From positions 62,001 to 126,000 of the forward strand of contig JAWKPM010000008.1 of NCBI GenBank assembly GCA_041390625.1: 64,000 bases of DNA, written 5' to 3'. The translations under genes were made by a program, and so were the position numbers. Source of the stretch: RBC038 sp041390625 (lineage in GTDB: Bacteria > Chloroflexota > Dehalococcoidia > UBA2979). The notes under the pieces are model-generated. The model was not told the DNA's origin. It did not search any database and was given only the letters and a program-made list of their open reading frames with translations. Shown here in pieces: positions 1 to 10,200 of the stretch (the stretch's first letter is position 1; each line of letters begins with the position of its first letter).

Positions 1-1
1 G

Positions 2-844
2 CGGGGCGGCCACGCGCATCGAGGGAGGCCGGCGATCGAGCACACGCGACACCGACCGGACGAGCTGCCCTCGGCGCTCGACGCCTTCGAGGACCTATGG
101 ACCGGCCTCGAGGGGGCTCGACCGGCGCTCTTCCTCGACTACGACGGCACGCTATCGCCGATCGTCGATGACCCGATGGCAGCGCACCTGCCAGATCGGC
201 AGCGTGCCGCCCTCGAGCGGATGGCGCATCTCTGCCCGGTCGCCGTCGTGACGGGCCGCGATCTCCCGGACGTGCGTGGCTTCGTCGGCCTCGACCACCT
301 CGCGTACGCCGGGTCCCACGGATTCGAGGCGGTCGGGCCGGGCGGCGAGGCGCTGCCGAACGAGCGCGGGCGCCCGTTCTTGCCCGCTCTCGACCGCGCC
401 GAACGGGCGCTGCGGAGCCACCTCGAGCCCGTGGCGGGCGTCTTCGTCGAGCGGAAGCGCTACGCCATCGCCGTGCACTTCCGACGCGCCGGCCTCGAGG
501 CCGGGCCCCTCGTCGAGGCGGCGGTCGAAGCCGTGCGTGCGCGCGAGACGACCCTCCGACGCGGCGGCGGCAAGATGATCGTCGAGCTCCGTCCGGACAT
601 CGAGTGGGACAAGGGTCGCGCGATGCACTGGCTGCTGGAAACGCTGCCAGGCTTCCAGGGCACGACCCCGATCTACGTCGGCGACGACCTCACGGACGAG
701 GACGCGTTCGAGGCACTCCCGGCACACGGCATCGGCATCGTGGTGCACGGCGGAGACCACCAGTCGGCAGCCACATACGCCCTCGGGAGCACCGACGAGG
801 TCGCGACCTTCCTCGAGCGGTTGGCCGAGCGCCTCGAGGAGTAG
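2..844 (+). CDS. otsB: Trehalose-6-phosphate phosphatase, 5' end outside window
   Basis: Dephosphorylates trehalose 6-phosphate to trehalose in the cytoplasm, the second step of the OtsA/OtsB route (known of the family). It is a HAD-superfamily enzyme. The nucleophile motif DYDGTLSPI lies near base 140, and the late acidic motif GDDLTDEDAFEAL near base 680 supplies the Mg-binding aspartates; the intervening VTGRDLPDV and GSHGFE segments are typical of OtsB. The frame is open to the left window edge with no stop. The first ATG (176) lies inside the catalytic motif region and cannot be the start, so the true start is upstream or is a non-standard codon near base 35, after a GGGAGG sequence. The visible 280 residues are about a whole family member. 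OtsA would be expected just upstream. Confidence 0.9.
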   Translation, partial: RGGHAHRGRPAIEHTRHRPDELPSALDAFEDLWTGLEGARPALFLDYDGTLSPIVDDPMAAHLPDRQRAALERMAHLCPVAVVTGRDLPDVRGFVGLDHLAYAGSHGFEAVGPGGEALPNERGRPFLPALDRAERALRSHLEPVAGVFVERKRYAIAVHFRRAGLEAGPLVEAAVEAVRARETTLRRGGGKMIVELRPDIEWDKGRAMHWLLETLPGFQGTTPIYVGDDLTDEDAFEALPAHGIGIVVHGGDHQSAATYALGSTDEVATFLERLAERLEE

Positions 845-880
845 GCTCGGCCTCGACGGCACGAGCGAGACGGAGCGGCG

Positions 881-1732
881 ATGACGAACTTCACGACGGG
901 CGTCGAGATGGTCGAGGTGGCGGACGGGGTCTTCGCGCGCCTGCACGAGGGCCTGACCAACGCCGGCATCATCCTCGGTGACGACGGCGTCCTCGTCATC
1001 GACTCGCTGCGCGTGCCCTCCTTCGCGCGCGACCTCATCGCCGATGTGCATCGCCTCTCGGACAAGCCGGTGCGCTACGTCATCGACACGCACTCGCACT
1101 GGGACCACGCGTGGGGCAACGAGGAGTTCCCGTACTCCATCATCGTGGGGCACGCGAACTGCCGGGCGGAGATGCTCGACCTCGAGCTGACGCAAGCGTG
1201 GCGTGAGCGCATCCGTGACCGGCGCGACCCCTGGTCCGAGGAGGCGCAGACGGTCACCGTCACGCCGCCCGCACTCACCTTCGAGGACACGATGCAGATC
1301 TGGTTCGGCGGGCGCCGCATCGATCTGCGCTACCTCGGACGAGCGCATACGAGCGGCGACATCTTCATCCACCTGCCGGAGGAGCGTCTGGTCTTCACCG
1401 GCGACGTCGCACAGGACGGCGGCGTCCCGTACATGCTCGATGGCTACGTGCGCGAATGGGTCGAGACCGACACACGTCTCGTGGGTCTCGAGGCCGATCG
1501 CTTCGTCTCCGGGCACGGCCCGATCGGCGAGGCACCGGCGCTCGCCGAGGCGCGCGACTTCATCACCGCGCTGGCGAGCTCGGCCGAGGCCGCCCTGGCC
1601 GAGGGTCGCGACGAGGCGGCCGCCGCCGCTCGCACGGTCGAGGACCTGCGCGAGCGCTTCGGCGGCTGGCGCGGTTTCGACCGTGTCGAGGAGAGTGCCG
1701 CCTACGCCTACCGCCAGCTGCGTGCCGGCTGA
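881..1732 (+). CDS. MBL-fold metallo-hydrolase
   Basis: A 283-residue metallo-beta-lactamase-fold hydrolase. The zinc-binding HxHxDH motif is THSHWDHAWGN (His71, His73, Asp75, His76). Further ligands are likely in LGRAHTSGDIFIH (about residue 150), GDVAQDGG and SGHGPIG. No signal peptide is visible, so it is probably cytoplasmic. The layout resembles the MBL enzymes annotated as hydrolases of thioesters or lactones; the substrate cannot be told from sequence. The ATG at 881 follows a GGAG ribosome-binding site (RBS). It sits 36 bases after the trehalose phosphatase and 10 bases before a small HAD-like gene, so the three may be co-transcribed. Confidence 0.8.
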   Translation: MTNFTTGVEMVEVADGVFARLHEGLTNAGIILGDDGVLVIDSLRVPSFARDLIADVHRLSDKPVRYVIDTHSHWDHAWGNEEFPYSIIVGHANCRAEMLDLELTQAWRERIRDRRDPWSEEAQTVTVTPPALTFEDTMQIWFGGRRIDLRYLGRAHTSGDIFIHLPEERLVFTGDVAQDGGVPYMLDGYVREWVETDTRLVGLEADRFVSGHGPIGEAPALAEARDFITALASSAEAALAEGRDEAAAAARTVEDLRERFGGWRGFDRVEESAAYAYRQLRAG

Positions 1733-1742
1733 CGAGGCCCGC

Positions 1743-2102
1743 ATGGCGCAGCGCCTAGTCAGCTTCGACATCGACGGCACGCTCGAGATCGGCGACCCGC
1801 CCGGCGAGGTGACCCTCGAGTCGGTACGGCGCGCGCTGAGCCTCGGCTACATCGTGGGCAGCTGCTCGGACCGCCCGCTCAGCGTGCAGACGAAGCTCTG
1901 GGCCGCGACCGACATCGAGGTGCACTTCACCGTGCTGAAGCAGCACCTCTCCGAGGTCCGCGCCCGCTTCCTCGTCGACCACTACCTGCACATCGGCGAC
2001 ACGCCGATCGACCGCATGATGGCGCTCGACGCCGGATTCGACTTCGTGCACGTCATCGAGGATGACCTCGACGCTGCGCTGCGGGCGCACGGGCTGCGCT
2101 AG
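1743..2102 (+). CDS. Small HAD-like hydrolase
   Basis: A 119-residue cytoplasmic protein of the HAD superfamily. The N-terminal SFDIDGTLE carries the two catalytic aspartates (DxD), SCSDRP is a likely motif II, and HIGDTPIDRMMALDAGF is motif III/IV with the acidic pair. It is much shorter than most HAD phosphatases and lacks a cap domain, so it may act on a macromolecule or large substrate, or be a sensor of phosphate esters. The substrate is unknown. It lies directly downstream of the MBL gene on the same strand. The ATG at 1743 was chosen because the preceding part of the open frame overlaps the MBL gene out of frame. Confidence 0.65.
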   Translation: MAQRLVSFDIDGTLEIGDPPGEVTLESVRRALSLGYIVGSCSDRPLSVQTKLWAATDIEVHFTVLKQHLSEVRARFLVDHYLHIGDTPIDRMMALDAGFDFVHVIEDDLDAALRAHGLR

Positions 2103-2105
2103 CGC

Positions 2106-2846
2106 CTACACGGGCGGGAAGCGCTTCGCGTCCTCGGCGGCGTAGGCGGCGACCGCGTTGTCGGCCCTCGAGGTCTCGGCGAGGCGCGCGGCCAGGCCGG
2201 CGACCTCCGCGGCGGGTACAGCGCACGTCATCTCGTCGTTTCGCATGCCCGTCCGCACCCTGGAGAGCTGACAGCCGACGCTCGCGGCCACGATGCCCTG
2301 CTCCTTCGCGATCGGGATGATGTGGCACTGCGGCTTGCCCTCGATCCGCAGCCCCGGCAGCGCGTCGTGGAGCACCATCAGCTGGCGGCCGGTGACGCGC
2401 AGCATCACCACGTCCGGGTCGTGCGGCGTGTCGGCGAGTGGCCCGTACGTGACGGCCGCCGGCTTTGAGGACACGACGGGGATCTGAGGCACGACGTCCA
2501 TCGTGACCCAGTTGCACTCGAGGAGCGCCGCGACGTCGGCGTTGCCACCCACCTCCTCGAGCGTCTTCATGCCGTGGGTCAGCGAGCCGACGCTGCAGTT
2601 GCCGTGGTCCTCGGGCACCGTCGTGAAGGTCCTCGAGGTGGACTTCATCCAGAAGACACAGCCTGCCGAGACACGGCCCGTGCGCCCGTCGGGCGTCGGC
2701 TCCGGCATCGGGTCATCGAAGCGGTCGACGCCCTCGGGGACGGCGTCGTGGAAGGTGATGGCGATGGGCGGGACGTCGGTCCCGAGGCCCTGCTGCAGAG
2801 CGCGCGCGTGCGCCGCCCAGTCCTGCGTGGTGGTCGAGGAGGTCAT
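2106..2846 (-). CDS. DUF169-like protein
   Basis: A 246-residue soluble protein that I recognise as DUF169-like (COG2043 type). It has a conserved Cys-containing SAGCVFWMKS segment near residue 60, a GNCSVGSLTHG segment and a later VGCQLSRVRTGM segment, the pattern of repeated Cys-Gly motifs seen in that family. Function is unknown; the cysteines could bind a metal or cofactor, which is inference. The start follows a GAAAGGCG RBS. It is convergent with the HAD-like gene (4 bases apart) and divergent from the aldo/keto reductase, with which it shares a promoter region of about 105 bases. Confidence 0.7.
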   Translation of the reverse strand: MTSSTTTQDWAAHARALQQGLGTDVPPIAITFHDAVPEGVDRFDDPMPEPTPDGRTGRVSAGCVFWMKSTSRTFTTVPEDHGNCSVGSLTHGMKTLEEVGGNADVAALLECNWVTMDVVPQIPVVSSKPAAVTYGPLADTPHDPDVVMLRVTGRQLMVLHDALPGLRIEGKPQCHIIPIAKEQGIVAASVGCQLSRVRTGMRNDEMTCAVPAAEVAGLAARLAETSRADNAVAAYAAEDAKRFPPV

Positions 2847-2953
2847 CGAGCGCCTTTCGGGTGCCTGAATGCGAGGTCCCGAGTCTAGCGCCCGCAGCGG
2901 GCGAGCCCTCGGTCGGTGCTAGCCTCGCTTCGGGCGGCGAGGAGGGATGCGTA

Positions 2954-3775
2954 GTGACGGAGCTGAAACGGCGGCGGCTGGGCCGCACCGGCCTGATGGT
3001 GACCGAGCTCGGCCTAGGGGCGATGGACACGCCAACCTCGCCTGAGGGAGGCGCCACCCTCGAGGCCGCGATCGCCGGCGGCATCGACTTCGTCGACACC
3101 GCGCGCGACTACGCCGGCAGCGAATTCCTCATCGGCGAGGCCGTGCGCGCGCGCGGCAGCGCGCCGTTCCACATCGGCAGCAAGACCTTCAACCACGGCA
3201 TCGACGGCAGTCAGCGCGATGTCGACCGATCGCTCTCGATGCTCGGCGTCGACCGCATCGACCTCTACCAGCTGCACGACATCTCGACACCCGAGGCCTG
3301 GGCTGAGGTCACGGGAGAGAATGGCGCGCTCGAGGGCCTGCAGATCGCGCGCTATCGCGAGCTCATCGGGTTCATCGGCGTCTCGTGCCACAACAACGAG
3401 GTCGCCGAGCTGGCGATCCGCTCGGGCGAGTTCGACACCATCATGCTCGAATACTCGGCCTTCTTCACGGAGACGGCCGACCTCATCGACCTCGCGGCCG
3501 CGAACGACATCGGCGTCATCGTGATGCGGCCCCTCGGTGGGTCCGGCCGCACCTCGGCGATGCGCGGCCGGCTGGCGGACGGCTACGACGGGCCGCTCAC
3601 CGCGCCGAATCTGCTGCGCTACGTCCTCTCGAATCCCGCCGTCTCCGTCGCGATCCCCGGCGCGCGCTACCCTTCGCGCATCAAGGACAACGTCGAGACC
3701 GCCTCGACGTACGAGCCGATGAGCGATGCGGAGCGCCGTGAGCTCGAGGCCGAGGCGGCGCGCTACTACTACTAG
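2954..3775 (+). CDS. Aldo/keto reductase
   Basis: A 273-residue NAD(P)H-dependent TIM-barrel reductase. The catalytic tetrad is visible: Asp48 (FVDTARDY), Tyr53, Lys77 (IGSKTFN) and His108 (YQLHD). The C-terminal half holds the nucleotide-binding segment AIPGARYPSRIKDN. Substrate unknown. I chose the GTG at 2954 because a GAGGAGGGA ribosome site lies just before it and the family motif RRLGRTGLMV begins directly after; an earlier ATG at 2861 would add an unconserved tail. It is followed 28 bases later by an NTF2-like gene on the same strand. A second aldo/keto reductase with the same LGRTGL start lies at 60353-61258. Confidence 0.85.
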   Translation: MTELKRRRLGRTGLMVTELGLGAMDTPTSPEGGATLEAAIAGGIDFVDTARDYAGSEFLIGEAVRARGSAPFHIGSKTFNHGIDGSQRDVDRSLSMLGVDRIDLYQLHDISTPEAWAEVTGENGALEGLQIARYRELIGFIGVSCHNNEVAELAIRSGEFDTIMLEYSAFFTETADLIDLAAANDIGVIVMRPLGGSGRTSAMRGRLADGYDGPLTAPNLLRYVLSNPAVSVAIPGARYPSRIKDNVETASTYEPMSDAERRELEAEAARYYY

Positions 3776-3803
3776 TCGCGATCTGGCTGGACAGGAGACC
3801 TCG

Positions 3804-4163
3804 ATGGCCGACTCCCCCTCGGAGACCTTCCGTCGCTGGGCCGCCGCGAACGTCAGCGGTGACGCCGAGGCGTGGGCCTCAGTCGTGGACGACGGCTTCA
3901 CCTACGTCCACAGCCGTTCCAACCTCGAGACGAAGCCCGAGATGGTCGAGGCGTTCAAGAACGGCCGCCGCTACGGCGGTTGGGACATCCAGGAGATGAC
4001 CGAGCGGACCTACCCAGGCTGCGCCATCCTCAACGGCATCGCGTACCTGCAGCCGTCGCGCGCCGATGCGCCTCGCCTCGATCTGCGCTTCACGGCCACG
4101 CTCGTGCCCGCCGGGGACGGCTGGCAACTGGCGGCCATGCAGACGACGAGGCTGCAGGACTAG
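3804..4163 (+). CDS. NTF2/SnoaL-like protein (DUF4440 type)
   Basis: A 119-residue protein with the cone-shaped NTF2-like fold pattern: an N-terminal helix (SETFRRWAAANVSGDAEAW), a strand with DDGFTYVHS, and a C-terminal sheet ending in WQLAAMQTTRL. Members act as small dehydratases, isomerases or ligand-binding domains. The Asp-His combination in DDGFTYVHS could be a binding pocket. No specific function can be assigned. The ATG at 3804 follows an AGGAGA site. It probably shares a transcript with the aldo/keto reductase just upstream. Confidence 0.65.
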   Translation: MADSPSETFRRWAAANVSGDAEAWASVVDDGFTYVHSRSNLETKPEMVEAFKNGRRYGGWDIQEMTERTYPGCAILNGIAYLQPSRADAPRLDLRFTATLVPAGDGWQLAAMQTTRLQD

Positions 4164-4185
4164 CGACCTCGATGGCCGCCCCTCG

Positions 4186-4713
4186 CTAGAACGGCCAGAG
4201 GCGCGCGATCGTCTCGGTGCGATCCAGGTTGATGACGTGGGTCAGCAGCTCGTCCTGGAACTTGTAGAGGAAGACGATCGCCCAGATCGCCACGATGTGA
4301 CGCTGGTAGAACGCCGGCGCGTCCTGCTTCTTCAAGACCCGGATCGTGGCGTAGCCGAGGAACATCGGCTCGAGGAAGTTCGGGAACAGGAAGAAGACGA
4401 ACTCGTTCTGCGTAATGAAGAATAGCGCCTGCCCCACGGTGCGAATCGCAAAGAACACCACGAGCCACCGGAACATCGGCCAGCGCCGCGAGGCGAGCAC
4501 CATGAAGATGTACGTGACGTAGTCCGCCGACTTGTCGATGTTCTGGTAGACGGGATCTGAGAGCCCGAGCGGGATCAGCAGGTCGCCGTCGACGGCATCG
4601 AGGACGAAGTTCGCCCAGCCGGCCCCGAACGGGAACCACACCAGCAGCACGGGCAGCCCGTACTTCGCCGCAACGATGAGCGCGATCAGGAGCCCGTCGA
4701 GCATCGAACACAC
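4186..4713 (-). CDS. Polytopic membrane protein, unknown
   Basis: A 175-residue integral membrane protein that I do not assign to a family. About four hydrophobic spans are visible: LLIALIVAAKYGLPVLLVW near the N-terminus, MFRWLVVFFAIRTVGQALFF, a phenylalanine-rich segment EFVFFLFPNFLEPMFLGYA, and HIVAIWAIVFLYKF. Short charged loops lie between them. It stands alone, convergent with the NTF2-like gene and divergent from the carboxyltransferase. The start at 4713 (MCSMLDG) could also be the internal Met four codons later. Confidence 0.6.
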   Translation of the reverse strand: MCSMLDGLLIALIVAAKYGLPVLLVWFPFGAGWANFVLDAVDGDLLIPLGLSDPVYQNIDKSADYVTYIFMVLASRRWPMFRWLVVFFAIRTVGQALFFITQNEFVFFLFPNFLEPMFLGYATIRVLKKQDAPAFYQRHIVAIWAIVFLYKFQDELLTHVINLDRTETIARLWPF

Positions 4714-4849
4714 CTCGCCGCCCGCCCGCGGTCGCTGGCAACGTAGGCCCGCGCCGAGGCGACAACAATGGCCGCGGTCAATGCTTCGTTAGAATGCGCG
4801 GGCATCGAGACGGTTCGTCATCGACGGGCATCGAGGGTGGAGGCGACAC

Positions 4850-6403
4850 GTGACCTGGGAACCGGAGATCGAGGAGATCGCCTCGCGCACGGCGCGCGCG
4901 CTGCAGATGGGCGGCGCCGAGCGCGTTCAGGATCAGCACGACCGCGGCAAGCTCACCGTTCGTGAGCGCATCGACGGCATCCTCGACGAAGGCTCGTTCC
5001 AGGAGCGCGGGGTCCTCGCCGGCAGCGGCGAGTACGACGACGACGGCCACCTCACCGAGTTCATGCCCGCGCCCTTCGTCATGGGGGTCGGCGACATCGA
5101 AGGGCGGCCGGTCGTCGTCGGTGGCGGCGACTACACCTCGAGGGCGCGCCCGTCCTCGGGACGCGAGGTGTCGAAGAGCGCGGTCGCCGAGCGCATGGCC
5201 CTCGACCTGCGCCTCCCCCTCGTGCGGCTCATCGACGGCTTCGGCGCCGACGTGCGCGCCATCGAGGCCATCGGGCGCACCTATATCCCCGCCAACCCCC
5301 AGTTCGAGGTCGTGGCGGCCCTGATGGGCGAGGTGCCCGTCGTCTCGATCGCCCTCGGCGCCGTGGCGGGCTGGCCGGCGGCTGCCGTTGCGGCCAGCCA
5401 CTTCTCGGTGATGGTGCAGGAGATCTCGCAGGTCTTCGCGGCCGGCCCGCCGGTCGTCTCGCGGGCCCTCGGTCACCCCATCGAAAAGGAGGAGCTCGGC
5501 GGCGTGCAGGTCCACGCCCGAGGCAGTGGGGTCGTCGACAACGAGGCCGCTTCGGAAGCCGAGGCCTTCGAGCACGCCCGCCGCTTCCTTTCGTACCTCC
5601 CCGGCAACGTGCACGAGCTGCCGCCCGTCCTTGCGAGCGACGACCCGGCCGACCGCGCCGACGAGGAGCTGTTGTCGCTCATCCCTCGGGACCGGCGCCG
5701 GCCGTACAACGTGCGCAGGATGATCGAGCACATCGTCGACCGCAGCTCGATGTTCGAGATCGGGCGCGGCTACGGGCGCGCGCAGGTCACGGCGTTCGCG
5801 CGCCTTGATGGCCGCCCGGTCGGCGTGCTGGCGAACGACCCGATGATCCACGGCGGCGCGACGGACGCCGACTCGGCACAGAAGCTCGAGAAGTTCGTCG
5901 ACCTCTGCGACACATTCCATCTGCCGGTCGCGAACTTCGTCGACAACCCGGGCTTTATGATCGGCCACGGTGCGGAGTCGGCCGGGACCTTGAAGCAGGG
6001 CGTGCGTGCGATCACAGCGATCTACCAGGCGCGCGTGCCGTGGGCGACCGTCGTCGTGCGGCGCGTCTACGGTGTCGCCGGCGCGGGGCACCAGGACCAC
6101 TCGAGGTACAACTACCGCATCACCTGGCCCTCGGGAGAGTGGGGCTCGATCCCCATCGAGGGCGGCGTGATGGCGGCGTACCGACGCCAGATCGAGGCGG
6201 CGGACGACCCAGAGGCCTACCGCGCCGACCTCGAGCGGCGGCTCGTGCAGATGCGTTCACCGTTCCGCACCGCCGAGTCGTTCAACGCCGAGGACATCGT
6301 GGACCCGCGCCAGACGCGGCCCCTGCTCTGCAAGTGGGTGCAGCTCGCCTACCGAGTGCTTCCGCCGCTGGCGGGCCCGACCGCGCGCCACATGCGCCCG
6401 TAA
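4850..6403 (+). CDS. Acyl-CoA carboxylase, carboxyltransferase subunit
   Basis: A 517-residue carboxyltransferase of the PccB/AccD5 family, which moves carboxyl from carboxy-biotin to an acyl-CoA. The N-terminal half shows HDRGKLTVRERIDGILDEGSF and the C-terminal half a crotonase-type oxyanion region with VDNPGFMIGHGAE. Both halves of the duplicated crotonase fold are present and the length is normal (about 510-530). The acyl-CoA (propionyl, methylcrotonyl or other) cannot be fixed from sequence. The GTG at 4850 follows GGGTGGAGG. It has no biotin carboxylase partner next to it; the nearest is the single-chain carboxylase at 7284-10670 on the other strand. A TTAGAAT -10-like element lies at 4789-4795. 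Confidence 0.85.
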   Translation: MTWEPEIEEIASRTARALQMGGAERVQDQHDRGKLTVRERIDGILDEGSFQERGVLAGSGEYDDDGHLTEFMPAPFVMGVGDIEGRPVVVGGGDYTSRARPSSGREVSKSAVAERMALDLRLPLVRLIDGFGADVRAIEAIGRTYIPANPQFEVVAALMGEVPVVSIALGAVAGWPAAAVAASHFSVMVQEISQVFAAGPPVVSRALGHPIEKEELGGVQVHARGSGVVDNEAASEAEAFEHARRFLSYLPGNVHELPPVLASDDPADRADEELLSLIPRDRRRPYNVRRMIEHIVDRSSMFEIGRGYGRAQVTAFARLDGRPVGVLANDPMIHGGATDADSAQKLEKFVDLCDTFHLPVANFVDNPGFMIGHGAESAGTLKQGVRAITAIYQARVPWATVVVRRVYGVAGAGHQDHSRYNYRITWPSGEWGSIPIEGGVMAAYRRQIEAADDPEAYRADLERRLVQMRSPFRTAESFNAEDIVDPRQTRPLLCKWVQLAYRVLPPLAGPTARHMRP

Positions 6404-6424
6404 ACGAGCAAACGAGGAGCCCCG

Positions 6425-7273
6425 ATGAAGTTCGGAACCGGATTCGCGCTGCGCGCTGCCGAGGACGCCTCGGCGCTGCGCGCGACGGCGCAGGCCTACG
6501 ACGAGGCGGGGCTCGACTTCGTCTCGATCGGCGGCCACCTGCTCTCGGCCGAGGCCGGGCGCTTCGCAGACCGCCCAACGATGACGTACGCGGGACCGTT
6601 CCACGAGCCGTTCGTGCTGTTCTCGCATCTGGCCGCCGTGACCTCGAGGCTGCACTTCCGCACCTCGATCCTCATCCTGCCGCTTCTGCCGACGGCGGCA
6701 GTCGCGGCGCAGGCGGCCGAGCTGGCGATCCTCAGCGGTGGCCGCCTCGAACTCGGTCTTGGACTGAGCTGGAACGAGGTGGAGTACGCCGCTCTCGGCC
6801 AGAACCCGAGGACGCGAGGCCAACGCATGGACGAACAGCTCGAGGTGCTCCAGCGCCTCTGGACGGAGCCCTTCGTCGAGTACGAGGGACGCTGGCACCA
6901 CTTCGATCGCGTCGGCCTCAACCGTACGGTGCCGAAGATCCCCATCTGGATCGGCTCCACGACTGACGAGCGCGCGCTCCGACGCGCCGCCCGCTTCGCC
7001 GACGGCTGGCTGCCGATGGGCATGCCCACCGACGAGACACTGTCGCAACTCCGAGGCTGGGTGGCCGAGGCCGGTCGCGACCCCTCGACGTTCGGGCTGA
7101 CGCTCCGGCTCGCGCTCGGAGACGAGCCATCGGAGTGGGTCGCCGAGGCGCGACGGCTCGAGGCGATGGGCGCGACCCACCTCGGGCTGGCGGCCGCGCC
7201 GGACCTCGCACCTGCCGAGGCGCAGGCGCGCATCGTCGAGGCGGTGGGGGTGCTCCGAGGGGAGCTCGGATAG
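6425..7273 (+). CDS. LLM-class (F420-type) flavin/deazaflavin oxidoreductase
   Basis: A 282-residue TIM-barrel oxidoreductase of the luciferase-like monooxygenase superfamily, most like the F420-dependent TIGR03619 group. Motifs are the GGRLELGLGLSWNEVEYA stretch around residue 110 and KIPIWIGSTTDERALRRAARFADGW around residue 180, which form the cofactor phosphate site in this family. Whether it uses F420 or FMN is not shown by the sequence; no F420 synthesis gene is in the window. The ATG at 6425 follows a GAGGAGC site. It is 21 bases after the carboxyltransferase, so the two likely share a transcript, suggesting a role in acyl-CoA or lipid metabolism. Confidence 0.75.
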   Translation: MKFGTGFALRAAEDASALRATAQAYDEAGLDFVSIGGHLLSAEAGRFADRPTMTYAGPFHEPFVLFSHLAAVTSRLHFRTSILILPLLPTAAVAAQAAELAILSGGRLELGLGLSWNEVEYAALGQNPRTRGQRMDEQLEVLQRLWTEPFVEYEGRWHHFDRVGLNRTVPKIPIWIGSTTDERALRRAARFADGWLPMGMPTDETLSQLRGWVAEAGRDPSTFGLTLRLALGDEPSEWVAEARRLEAMGATHLGLAAAPDLAPAEAQARIVEAVGVLRGELG

Positions 7274-7283
7274 CCGGGGCCCG

Positions 7284-10200
7284 CTACCAGCCGTCGACGA
7301 ACGAGCGCTTCTTGCCCTCCCGGGGCATGGGCGGCTTCGCGGCCTTGAGGGTGTTCGCCACCCAGGCGCGCGACTCGGCGGGGTCGATGACGTCGTCGAT
7401 GCCAAAGCGGGTGGCCTGGTTGAGCGCGCGGCCTCGGCGGTATGCCTCGGCGACCATCTGCTCGTAGCGCTCGCGGCGCTCATCCCCGTCCTCGATGGCC
7501 GCCAGCTCGTTGCGATAGCCGAGTTTCACCGAGCCCTCGAGGCCCATGCCACCGAACTCGCCGGTCGGCCACGAGACCGTGAACGCGGGCTCCTTGTACG
7601 AGCCCCCGGCCATCGCGATCGCACCGAGGCCGTATGCCTTGCGCAGGATGATCGTCATGAACGTCGTGTCGAGGTTCGCGCCGACGAGGAACAGCCGGTT
7701 GGCGTGCCGCACGAGGGCGGTCTTCTCCACCTCGGGACCGACCATGATGCCGGGCGTGTCGCACAGGAAGAGCACCGGCACATCGAAGGCGTCGCACAGC
7801 TGGAGGAAGCGCGCCGCCTTGTCGGCGCCGTCGGAGTCGATGGCGCCACCGAGGTGCGTCGGGTTGTTGGCGACGACCCCGAGCGGGTAGCCCTCGACGC
7901 GCAGCAGCGACGTCACCATCCCGATGCCGAACTCGCGCCGGATCTCGAGTACTGAACCGACGTCGGCCAGCGTCTCGATGACGCGGCGAATGTCGTACAC
8001 GCGCAGGCGGTTCTCCGGGATGATGCGGCGCATCTCGCGCTGCTCGGGCGCCTCCCAGTCCTCGACGCGGCCCTGGAAGTACGAGAGGTACTGCTTCGTC
8101 ACGGCGACAGCCTCGGCCTCGTCCTCGACGAGGATGTCGACGACGCCGTTCGGCACCTGGATGTCCATCGTGCCGATCTCCTCGGGCGCGAAGACGCCGA
8201 GGCCGCCGCCCTCGATCATCGCCGGCCCGCCCATGCCGATGTTCGAGTCCTTCGTCGCGATGATGAGGTCGCAGCAACCGAGCAGCGAGGCGTTGCCGGC
8301 GAAACAGCGCCCGGTGGTGATGCCCACCATCGGCACGAGGCCGCTCAGCGTCGCGAACTGCGAGAACGTCCTCGTGAGGCCGTCTGTGTTGTCGGTGTCG
8401 CCGGGCCGCCCGCCGCCGCCTTCGGCGAAGAGCACCACGGGCAGCTTCGCGTTGCGGGCGACCTGAATCATGCGGTCGGTCTTCGCGTGGTTGCGGTTGC
8501 CCTGCGTGCCTGCGAAGACGGTGTAGTCGTAGGCGATCGTGGCGACTCGGTTGACCGGGTCCGGGAAGCGATCACCGTTCACGCTGCCGACCGCGGTGAT
8601 CATGCCGTCACGGGGCGACTTCTCGATCAGCTCCTCGAGGGAGCGGCGACGCGCCTGTGCCGCAAGCACGACCGGTCCGTACTCGATGACGGTCCCCTCA
8701 TCGAAGAGGTCGTCGACGTTCTCCTCGACGGTGCGCTGGCCTCGGGAGTGGCGGCGCTCCACTGAGTCAGGACGATTCGCGTCGTGGGTCGTGTCGCGAC
8801 GCTCGACGATCTCCGCGAGGTCGGGCCTGATGTAGTCGAGGTCCACCTCCTCGATGGCCTCGAGGTCGCCCGCCTCCACCTCGCGCTCCTCGATCGCGAG
8901 GAGGGCGCCACCCTCCCAGACGGTGTCGCCGACTGAGACCTCGAGGCGCACGACGGCGCCACCGACCTGTGCGCGCACCTCGTGCTCCATCTTCATCGCC
9001 TCCATGACGACGAGGAGCTGCCCCGCGCGGACGAGGTCGCCCTGCGCCACCTCGACCGAGACGATGGTGCCCTGCAGCGGCGCCGTCGCGACGTGCGCGC
9101 CATCGAGGGCAGGCGCGGCGACACCTCGAGCGGCAGCCCGCGGTGCGGGAGCCGCCTCGCGGCCGTAGGTGAGCACCGCGAGCGGGTCGGCGGCATCGAC
9201 GCGTGCACCGGCCCGTCGAGGCGCCTCGGACCCCGCGGGCGCCTCGGCCGGCGAGGCTACCACGGGCATCGAGGCGGCGGCGGCCGTCAGCACGCCCAGG
9301 TGTTCGTCGATGAAGCGCGTCGTGACGCCGCCGCCCTGGACCTCGTCGTGCTCGATGAGCGCACGTAGGAACGGGATGTTCGTGCTCACGCCCTCGATGC
9401 GGAACTCGGCGAGGGCGCGGTCCGCGCGCGCCAGCGCGTCCTCGAAGCGCCCGCTCGAGGCGTGGGCGATGACCTTCGCCAGCAGCGAGTCGTAGCGCGG
9501 GCTCGTGGCGTAGCCGGCGTACCCGTAAGCGTCCGTGCGCACGCCGCGACCCGAGGGCGCCTCGAAGGCGGCGAGCGTGCCGCCGGACGGCACGACCGAG
9601 CCGTCCTCGCGCATCGTCTCCATGTTCACGCGCGCCTGCACCGCAAAGCCGCTGGGCGGTGGCACGTGGTCGCCGTCGAGCCCGAGTTCGGCGAGCGTCG
9701 CGCCGCTCGCCAGCCGCAGCTGCAGCTGCACGAGGTCGACGCCCGTCACCTCCTCGGTGACGGTGTGCTCGACCTGGAGGCGAGCGTTCGCCTCGATGAA
9801 GGCGAAGGTGGCGTCGTCACCGTCGCTCGAGGAGTCAACGAGGAACTCGAACGTCCCGAGGTTCTGATACTCCGTCGCCGAGGCCAGGCGCACCGCCGCC
9901 TCGATGATGCGATCGCGCACCGGAGCGGCGAGCGCCGGCGCAGGCGCGATCTCGATGAGCTTCTGGTGTCGACGCTGGAGGCTGCAGTCACGCTCCCAGA
10001 AGTGCGTGACCGCGCCCGAAGCGTCACCGGCAACCTGCACCTCGATGTGCCGCGCTCGAGGCAGGAACTGCTCGACGTAGACGGCGGGGTTGCCGAAGGC
10101 CGCCTGCGCCTCGGACGAGGCCCGCGCGTACGCCTCGTCGAGGTCGGCGGGGTCCGCGACCACACGCACCCCGCGCCCACCACCGCCGGCGACCGCCTTC